From contig JAUSHZ010000005.1 in the NCBI GenBank assembly GCA_030648255.1, positions 1-57,469 on the forward strand: a stretch of 57,469 nucleotides of DNA. Direction: 5' to 3'. The notes beneath the pieces are model-generated. The model was not told the DNA's origin. It made no database searches and saw only the letters and a list, made by a program, of their open reading frames with translations. Below, piece after piece: positions 46,726 through 53,434 of this stretch; position 1 is the stretch's first letter; every line of letters starts with the position of its first letter. This DNA comes from a bacterium. GTDB lineage: Bacteria > Patescibacteriota > Minisyncoccia > Minisyncoccales > CG1-02-41-26. Made by a program: the position numbers and the translations under genes.

Positions 46726-46854
46726 TGGATGGGAGCGGCACTCACTTTATTAATATTTGGAGTACACCCTCCCGTCCATTGGCAGGTTGCTTAGTCCCGA
46801 CCCCACCCCTCCGCCCTTTGCCTCGGAGTAGGGTCGGGCATCTGCCAATGGACT
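46726..46854 (+). promoter_or_regulatory. Structured 5' leader of murB with start-codon-sequestering helix and competing upstream helix
   Basis: tggatgggag(46726-46735)/ctcccgtcca(46769-46778) versus gtccattggcag(46774-46785)/ctgccaatggac(46843-46854, includes ATG); inner cccgaccc/gggtcggg; extended -10 TGTTATACT just upstream. Confidence 0.55.
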
Positions 46855-47795
46855 TTCAGAATAAGCTAAAAAAGAATATTTCATTAAAAGATTTAACTAC
46901 TTTTTGGATTGGCCCAAAGGCAAAATATTTTTGCCAAACCAATAGCAGAGAGGAAGTGGTTGAAGCGATAAAATGGGCTAAGGCAAAAAGAATGCCTTTT
47001 TTTGTTTTAGGCGGGGGAAGCAATGTTTTAATAAATGATAAAAAATATAAAGGATTGGTTATTAAGATACGAGAATCAGGAATCAGGAATCAGGAATCAG
47101 GAATAGAGGTTGGGGCGGGGGTAGCGTTGGGTAAATTGGTTGGGGTTGCGCTACAAGAAGGTTTAACTGGAATGGAGTGGGCTATGGGGATTCCTGGAAC
47201 AGTTGGGGGAGCAATATATGGGAATGCAGGGGCTTTTGGGCAGTCAATAAGCGATTGCGTGGAAAAGGTGGAAGCGATTGACTTCGAGAATCAAGAATTA
47301 AGAATTAGGAATTATGAAAAAGAAGAGTGCGATTTCAATTATAGAGATTCAATTTTCAAGAGAAATAAAAATTTAGTAATTTTATCAGCAAAAATAAAAT
47401 TACAAACAGGAAATAAAATAGAAATTGAAAATAAAATGAAAGAATATTTTCAAAAGAAAAAGCAAACTCAACCTTTAGAATTTTTTTCTGCTGGCAGCGT
47501 GTTCAGGAATCAAGAACTAGGAATTAAGAATCAGGAATTATTGAAACAATTTCTTGAATTAAAACAATTTCAAGATAAAAATATTATTCCATCTGCTTGG
47601 CTAATAGAAAAAGCGGGTTTAAAAGGCAAGCGAATTGGGGGAGTAGAAATATCCCGAAAACATAGCAACTTTATTGTTAATAACGGCCGTGGCAAAGCCC
47701 GCGATGTAAAAAAACTAATTGACTTGACTAAAAAAACGGTTAAAAAAAAGTTTGGCGTTGACTTAGAGGAGGAAATTCAGTATTTAGGTTTTTAA
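46848..47795 (+). CDS. murB: UDP-N-acetylenolpyruvoylglucosamine reductase
   Basis: LKDLTTFWIGPKAKYF; FFVLGGGSNVLINDKKYKGLVIKI; GMEWAMGIPGTVGGAIYGNAGAFG; YRDSIFK; SAGSVF; start placed at 46848. Confidence 0.92.
   Translation: MDFQNKLKKNISLKDLTTFWIGPKAKYFCQTNSREEVVEAIKWAKAKRMPFFVLGGGSNVLINDKKYKGLVIKIRESGIRNQESGIEVGAGVALGKLVGVALQEGLTGMEWAMGIPGTVGGAIYGNAGAFGQSISDCVEKVEAIDFENQELRIRNYEKEECDFNYRDSIFKRNKNLVILSAKIKLQTGNKIEIENKMKEYFQKKKQTQPLEFFSAGSVFRNQELGIKNQELLKQFLELKQFQDKNIIPSAWLIEKAGLKGKRIGGVEISRKHSNFIVNNGRGKARDVKKLIDLTKKTVKKKFGVDLEEEIQYLGF
47073..47100 (+). repeat. Four exact tandem copies of gaatcag inside murB
   Basis: gaatcag x4, then gaatag. Confidence 0.9.
47288..47315 (+). repeat. Degenerate heptamer array inside murB
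   Basis: gaatcaa-gaattaa-gaattag-gaattat. Confidence 0.85.
47507..47541 (+). repeat. Degenerate heptamer array inside murB
   Basis: gaatcaa-gaactag-gaattaa-gaatcag-gaattat. Confidence 0.85.
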
Positions 47796-47921
47796 AATTT
47801 AGAATTTAAAATTTAAAATTTTTTCCAGTTATCCACATGTTGACACTTTACAGTAAAGTGCGAAAATAAATAAAGGATGACAGCATAGTCGACTGTCAAA
47901 AAACATACTAAAATTAAAACG

Positions 47922-47963
47922 ATGGCCGCAAAAAAGAAAACAAAAACAAAGAAGAAGAAATAG
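47922..47963 (+). CDS. Candidate mini-ORF, MAAKKKTKTKKKK (13 aa)
   Basis: atggccgcaaaaaagaaaacaaaaacaaagaagaagaaatag; TAAAAT -10-like element 7 nt upstream; terminator downstream. Confidence 0.45.
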   Translation: MAAKKKTKTKKKK

Positions 47964-47980
47964 TTTTCTTCTTGAACTAG

Positions 47981-48036
47981 ATCCCCGCCACGCAAGAGCT
48001 TAAAATTTTTTGAGCTTTCGTGTGGCGGGGATTTTC
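47981..48036 (+). terminator. Long hairpin terminator upstream of secA
   Basis: atccccgccacgcaagagctt / gagctttcgtgtggcggggat, about 20 bp with one mismatch and GU pairs, then ttttcg. Confidence 0.75.
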
Positions 48037-48069
48037 GTTTGATTTTATGCTATGATGCAATAAATATAT

Positions 48070-50439
48070 ATGGGATTATTAAGTAAAATTTTGGGGGATC
48101 CAAATGAAAAGTTTTTAAAAAAATGCTGGGAGGTTGTTGGAAAAATAAACGCAATGGAAGCGGACTTAGAAAAATTTTCCAATGACGAGTTAAAGCAAAA
48201 AACTTTTCAGCTAAAAGAGCGATTAAAAAATAATGAGACGCTGGACGATATTTTGCCAGACGCTTTTGCCTTAACAAGAGAAGCTTCAAAAAGAGTTTTA
48301 AAGCAAAGGCATTTTGATGTTCAGCTGATTGGGGGAATGGTTTTACACCAAGGGAAAATCGCTGAAATGAAAACAGGAGAGGGAAAAACTTTAACTTCAA
48401 CTTTAGCTGTTTATTTAAATGCGCTATCTAGCAAAGGAGTTCATGTGGTTACAGTGAATGACTACTTGGCCAAAAGAGACGCTGTTTGGATGGGGCAAAT
48501 TTATAATGCTTTGGGATTATCGGTTGGCTGTATTATAAACGATGCTTCTTATCTTTATGATGAAAATTTTCAAACAGAAAAAGATAAAGACAAAGAAAGA
48601 GACGCCACAGGAAGCTTTAAAGTTGAGGCAAGCTTCTTAAAACCTTGCTCAAGAAAAGAGGCCTATATGGCTGATATTACCTATGGCACAAACAATGAGT
48701 TTGGTTTTGATTATTTAAGAGACAACTTAGTTTTTGATTTAGAAGAAAAATCACAAAGAGATTTCAATTTTGCTATTGTGGATGAAATTGACTCTATTTT
48801 AATTGATGAAGCTAGAACTCCTTTAATTATTTCCCAGCCCGATTTTGAGTCATCAGGCCTTTATAAGGATTTCTCAAGAATTGTTCCAAAATTGAAAGAA
48901 CCCGAGGATTATAATTTAGATGAAAAATTAAAGACAGCTTCTTTAACCGAAGAAGGTATTAACAAAATAGAAAGAATATTAGGGGTTGGCAATATATATG
49001 AAAGCAAAGGGATAAAATATTTGCATTTTTTGGAGCAATCGTTAAGAGCCATGGTTTTTTTCCAAAAAGACAGGGACTATATTGTCAAAGACGGGCAAAT
49101 TATTATTATTGACGAATTCACAGGAAGAATTTTGCCTGGCAGGAGGTATTCAGGAGGATTGCACCAAGCCATTGAGGCCAAAGAAAAAGTGGAAGTTCAG
49201 CCAGAATCGAAAATTTTAGCCACTATTACTTTTCAAAATTATTTTCGGTTTTATGAAAAATTGTCTGGCATGACAGGCACGGCTTTAACATCCTCAGAAG
49301 AATTTGACAAGGTTTATAAATTGTTGGTTATACCTGTGCCAACAAATAAAAAAATGATAAGGCAAGATTTAGCCGACTTAATTTATAAAACAGAAAAAGC
49401 TAAGTTTAAAGCAGTTATTGAAGAAATAAAAGTAAAACAAAATCTTGGCCAGCCAGTTTTGGTGGGCACAAAGTCAGTTGAAAAAAATGAATATTTAAAA
49501 AGGCTTTTAGAAAGAGAGGGAATAAAGCACGAAATCTTAAATGCAAAGAATCATGAAAGAGAAGGAGAAATTATTGCTCAAGCTGGCAGAAAAGGGGCGG
49601 TAACAGTGGCTACCAATATGGCAGGAAGAGGTGTGGATATTATTTTGGGGGGTAGTCCGCTTAACGAGGAGGAAGCACAAGAGGTTAAGGCATTGGGCGG
49701 GTTGTTTGTGTTGGGCACTGAACGGCATGAGGCCAGAAGAATTGATGACCAGCTAAGGGGCAGAGCTGGCAGGCAGGGCGACCCAGGCAGTTCGCAATTT
49801 TTTGTTTCTTTGGACGATGATTTGATGAGGATTTTTGGTGGCGATCGCCTGAAAGCCGTAATGAATACCTTAAAAGTAGAGGAGGACCAGCCAATTCAGG
49901 CTGGAATTATTTCCAAAGCCATTGAAAAAGCTCAAATTAGGGTTGAGGGGTTTAATTTTGATTCAAGAAAGCATGTTTTGGAATATGACGATGTAATTTC
50001 AAGGCATAGAAAAGCGATTTATGCAAAAAGAGAAGCTGTTTTAAAACAAAATTATGATGAATTAAAAAATAATGTTCTTGATATTTTGCGAAAAGAGGTT
50101 GAGAAAATAGCTGGCGACGAGGAAGAAATGAAAACTATTTTTTCGGTTGACAATGACATAACTATAGAAAAGGCTTTTGAAAACAAAGAGACCAAAGAAG
50201 GCAAAGAGAATATGCGCAAGGTTTTAAAGTTTGTTTGCTTGAAAACAATTGATTTTTTCTGGACAGAGCATTTGGTTTCATTAGATAATTTAAAAGAAGC
50301 GGTTGGCTTGAGGGCGTACGGGGGTCGTGACCCGTTAGTTGAATATAAATCAGAGAGCCATAAACTCTTTTATGACCTACAAAATGACATTGACAGCCAA
50401 ATCGCCCGCACCATCTTTAAAGTTTCCATGAACCAATAG
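48070..50439 (+). CDS. secA: Preprotein translocase ATPase SecA
   Basis: GGMVLHQGKIAEMKTGEGKTLTSTLAVYLNAL; VNDYLAKRDA; TNNEFGFDYLRDNL; GRAGRQGDPGSSQFFVSLDDDLMRIFGG. Confidence 0.98.
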   Translation: MGLLSKILGDPNEKFLKKCWEVVGKINAMEADLEKFSNDELKQKTFQLKERLKNNETLDDILPDAFALTREASKRVLKQRHFDVQLIGGMVLHQGKIAEMKTGEGKTLTSTLAVYLNALSSKGVHVVTVNDYLAKRDAVWMGQIYNALGLSVGCIINDASYLYDENFQTEKDKDKERDATGSFKVEASFLKPCSRKEAYMADITYGTNNEFGFDYLRDNLVFDLEEKSQRDFNFAIVDEIDSILIDEARTPLIISQPDFESSGLYKDFSRIVPKLKEPEDYNLDEKLKTASLTEEGINKIERILGVGNIYESKGIKYLHFLEQSLRAMVFFQKDRDYIVKDGQIIIIDEFTGRILPGRRYSGGLHQAIEAKEKVEVQPESKILATITFQNYFRFYEKLSGMTGTALTSSEEFDKVYKLLVIPVPTNKKMIRQDLADLIYKTEKAKFKAVIEEIKVKQNLGQPVLVGTKSVEKNEYLKRLLEREGIKHEILNAKNHEREGEIIAQAGRKGAVTVATNMAGRGVDIILGGSPLNEEEAQEVKALGGLFVLGTERHEARRIDDQLRGRAGRQGDPGSSQFFVSLDDDLMRIFGGDRLKAVMNTLKVEEDQPIQAGIISKAIEKAQIRVEGFNFDSRKHVLEYDDVISRHRKAIYAKREAVLKQNYDELKNNVLDILRKEVEKIAGDEEEMKTIFSVDNDITIEKAFENKETKEGKENMRKVLKFVCLKTIDFFWTEHLVSLDNLKEAVGLRAYGGRDPLVEYKSESHKLFYDLQNDIDSQIARTIFKVSMNQ

Positions 50440-50456
50440 AACACACACACTCACTC

Positions 50457-50484
50457 TTGACATTGATTTTACAAGGTATATACT
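50457..50484 (+). promoter_or_regulatory. Predicted sigma70-type promoter of the TA pair
   Basis: TTGACA (50457-50462), 16-nt spacer, TATACT (50479-50484). Confidence 0.65.
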
Positions 50485-50504
50485 TTAGATATAAGAACAT
50501 TTAT

Positions 50505-50780
50505 ATGAATACTGTTATAAATATAAAAACTAAAAGAGATCTAAAAGAAAATGCGCAAAAAACTGCCCAAGAGCTTGGCCTGTCTTTAAGTGCCGTCCTA
50601 AATGCTTACTTAAGACAGTTTGTGAGGAATAAAGCGGTTTCTTTTAGCGTTGCCTCTCAAATGACACCAGAGTTAGAAAATTTATTGGGTAATATAGAAT
50701 ATGATATTAGTAGGGGTAAAAATGTTTCTAAGTCGGTTTCCTCTTCGAAAGAAATGAAGGATTATCTTTCTTCTTTATGA
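50505..50780 (+). CDS. RelB/DinJ-family antitoxin
   Basis: MNTVINIKTKRDLKENAQKTAQELGLSLSAVLNAYLRQFVRNKAVSFS; start set to 50505. Confidence 0.82.
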   Translation: MNTVINIKTKRDLKENAQKTAQELGLSLSAVLNAYLRQFVRNKAVSFSVASQMTPELENLLGNIEYDISRGKNVSKSVSSSKEMKDYLSSL

Positions 50781-51037
50781 AAATAATTTTTCATAAAAAT
50801 TTTGATAAGCAGTTTGGAAAATTAAGGGCGAATGAAAAGAAAAAAGCCCGAGAACGGTTGCAATTATTTTTAGAAAACCCATTTAGTCCTATTTTAGAAA
50901 ATCACCCCTTGAAGGGAAAATATAATGATTATCGCAGTATAAATATTACAGGGGACTTTCGAGCAATTTATAAATTTTTGAACGAAAATGAATGCATTTT
51001 CGTGGATGTGGATACCCACAGCAATTTGTATTCTTAA
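50777..51037 (+). CDS. RelE/YafQ-like toxin
   Basis: MKIIFHKNFDKQFGKL...LENHPLKGKYNDYRSINITGDFRAIYKF; ATGA overlap with antitoxin. Confidence 0.85.
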   Translation: MKIIFHKNFDKQFGKLRANEKKKARERLQLFLENPFSPILENHPLKGKYNDYRSINITGDFRAIYKFLNENECIFVDVDTHSNLYS

Positions 51038-51131
51038 GATTATAAAAAAGTTATTTTGCCGAAAAGGCGTTTTTTTGTTTATAAATATTATAGCACTTGA
51101 AATAAAATAAAATTTTTGGTAGCTTATACTC

Positions 51132-52457
51132 ATGGAGAATAAAGTAAAGAATAATTTAATATTTGTTGGCATTTTAACAGTGGTTGTTTTTTGTTTGGTT
51201 TTTCCACAGCCAATTAACCAAGGAATAAACTGGTTTAAGGAAAAAGGCGTGCCTTTGCTGGAAAAATTGCCAAATTTGCCAGTTATTAATTTTAAACTTG
51301 GCCTTGATTTGCAAGGCGGAAGCCATTTGGTTTACCAAGCAGATTTTGCTAGTAGCACCATTGTAGCCAAAGACCAAAAAGAAGCAATGCAGGGTCTGCG
51401 GGACGTTATTGAGCGAAGAGTTAACCTATTTGGCGTGGCCGAGCCCCAGGTGGCCATACAAGAGGCAGGGGACAAACAGAGATTAGTAGTTGACTTATCA
51501 GGAGTAACAGATGTTAACAAAGCCATTGAAATGATTGGCAAAACTCCTTACCTTGATTTTAGGCAACAAACAGCTGATTTTAACGCGGAAAACCCTACCT
51601 TTGAAGCAACACAGCTTAATGGAAAATATTTGAAAAAAGCAGACTTGGGCTTTAACCAGCAAACAATGGCTCCTGAAATTTTATTAGAATTTAATTCAGA
51701 TGGCGCAGAATTATTTAGGCAAATAACAGCCAAAAATGTTGGCAAGCGACTAGCTATTTTTATTGATAATTCTTTAATTTCAGCTCCAAATGTTAATGAA
51801 GAGATTGCTGGGGGCAAAGCTCAAATAACTGGCCAGTTTTCCGTGCAGGAAGCTCGCAATATGGTGCGTAATTTTAATTCTGGGGCTTTGCCTGTGCCAA
51901 TTACTTTGATATCTCAAAATACAATTGGCCCCAGCTTGGGCATGGTTTCCTTGAACACTTCCTTAAAGGCTGGGCTTTTTGGCTTTTTGGCTGTTTGCAT
52001 ATTTATGATTGGGTTTTATAGATTTTCTGGATTGTTGGCCTCGGTGGCTTTGGCTATTTATAGCTTGATTTTGCTGTCTTTATTTAAAGTAATTCCAGTT
52101 ACTTTAACTTTAGCTGGAGTTGGAGCTGCTATATTATCAATTGGTATGGCGGTTGACGCTAATGTTTTGATTTTTGAACGCCAAAAAGAGGAAAGAAGAA
52201 AGGGGGAAAATTTTAAAACATCTTTAGAAAATGGATTTTCAAGAGCTTGGCCATCTATTAGAGATAGTAATTTTAATACTTTAATTATTGCTTTAATAAT
52301 GTTTATTTTTGGGACAAGCTTTGTAAAAGGGTTTGCCGTGGCTTTAAGCTTGGGCGTTTTGGTGAGTATGTTTTCAGCCATTATTATTACAAAAACTTTG
52401 ATGAGATTTTTCATTGGCACAAAGTTAGAGAAAATTAAATGGCTGTGGAGACAATAA
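51132..52457 (+). CDS. secD: Protein translocase subunit SecD
   Basis: LGLDLQGGSHLVYQADF; GLRDVIERRVNLFGVAEP; IGMAVDANVLIFER. Confidence 0.96.
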   Translation: MENKVKNNLIFVGILTVVVFCLVFPQPINQGINWFKEKGVPLLEKLPNLPVINFKLGLDLQGGSHLVYQADFASSTIVAKDQKEAMQGLRDVIERRVNLFGVAEPQVAIQEAGDKQRLVVDLSGVTDVNKAIEMIGKTPYLDFRQQTADFNAENPTFEATQLNGKYLKKADLGFNQQTMAPEILLEFNSDGAELFRQITAKNVGKRLAIFIDNSLISAPNVNEEIAGGKAQITGQFSVQEARNMVRNFNSGALPVPITLISQNTIGPSLGMVSLNTSLKAGLFGFLAVCIFMIGFYRFSGLLASVALAIYSLILLSLFKVIPVTLTLAGVGAAILSIGMAVDANVLIFERQKEERRKGENFKTSLENGFSRAWPSIRDSNFNTLIIALIMFIFGTSFVKGFAVALSLGVLVSMFSAIIITKTLMRFFIGTKLEKIKWLWRQ

Positions 52458-52461
52458 ATTT

Positions 52462-53358
52462 ATGAAATTTGATTTTATTAAATATAGAAGAGTATCTTAT
52501 GGGCTCTCAATCTTATTAACTGTTTTAACAGTAATTTCTGTTGCTTCTTTTGGGGTAAAATGGGGAATTGACTTTACGGGGGGTACTGTTTTGAGCATTT
52601 CTTATAATGGTTCTTTGCCAACAAGTCAGCAAGTCAATGGGGCGCTTTTGAGCTTGGGGTTGAAGGAGGCAGTTGTTCAGCAACAAGGAGAAAAAACAAT
52701 TGTTTTGAAAATGCAAGACATTAGCGAGGTAAATCACCAGCAAATTATTGATAAACTAAAAGAAATGGGCAGTGTTGTTGAGGGATCGGAAAGTTTTGAA
52801 TCAATAGGGCCTGTTATTGGCAATGAACTAAGAAGCAAGATTAAAACAGTTATTTCTTTAGCCTTAATATCAATACTAATTTACATTGCCATTGCTTTTA
52901 GAAAAGTTTCTTTTCCTGTGAAGTCCTATGTTTATGGGCTTATGGGAATTGTTGCTTTAATTCATGACGCTATGGTGCCAATTGGTGTTTGGGCAATTTT
53001 GGGAAGATACTATGGCTACGAAATAACCATTCCTATTATTACGGCCTTATTAACTATATTTGGTTATTCAATTCATGACACAGTGGTTGTTTTTGACCGA
53101 ATTAGAGAAAATCTTTCCAAAGAAAAAAGCGCTAATTTCAAGGATATTATCAACAAAAGCTTGAATCAAACATTTACTCGGTCAGTCAATACATCTATAA
53201 CTGTTTTAATGGTTTTGTTGGCTTTATTTTTATTTGGCGGGGTGGCATTAAAACCATTTGCCCTGTGTTTAATTATTGGCATTGGTTTGGGAACATATTC
53301 TTCAATTTTCTTAGCTTCGCCTTTAGTTTATTCTTATTACAAAATTAGAAAAAAATAA
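52462..53358 (+). CDS. secF: Protein translocase subunit SecF
   Basis: WGIDFTGGTVLSISY; ESIGPVIGNELRSK; GYSIHDTVVVFDRIREN. Confidence 0.96.
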   Translation: MKFDFIKYRRVSYGLSILLTVLTVISVASFGVKWGIDFTGGTVLSISYNGSLPTSQQVNGALLSLGLKEAVVQQQGEKTIVLKMQDISEVNHQQIIDKLKEMGSVVEGSESFESIGPVIGNELRSKIKTVISLALISILIYIAIAFRKVSFPVKSYVYGLMGIVALIHDAMVPIGVWAILGRYYGYEITIPIITALLTIFGYSIHDTVVVFDRIRENLSKEKSANFKDIINKSLNQTFTRSVNTSITVLMVLLALFLFGGVALKPFALCLIIGIGLGTYSSIFLASPLVYSYYKIRKK

Positions 53359-53434
53359 CATTAGAGGGGTTGGCAGATAAAAATTTATCCAGTTAAAATA
53401 GGGATGGGTTTTTTGTTTTATGTTAAAATAAGGT

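Noticed and set aside
46704-46847. 48-aa N-terminal extension of murB (MFYVILTLDGSGTHFINIW...)
   Set aside because: MurB homology begins after MDFQNKLKKNISLKD; the extension overlaps hairpins and a promoter-like element, so the start was placed at 46848.
50441-50456. acacacacactcactc dinucleotide run
   Set aside because: Short simple repeat, too small to interpret.
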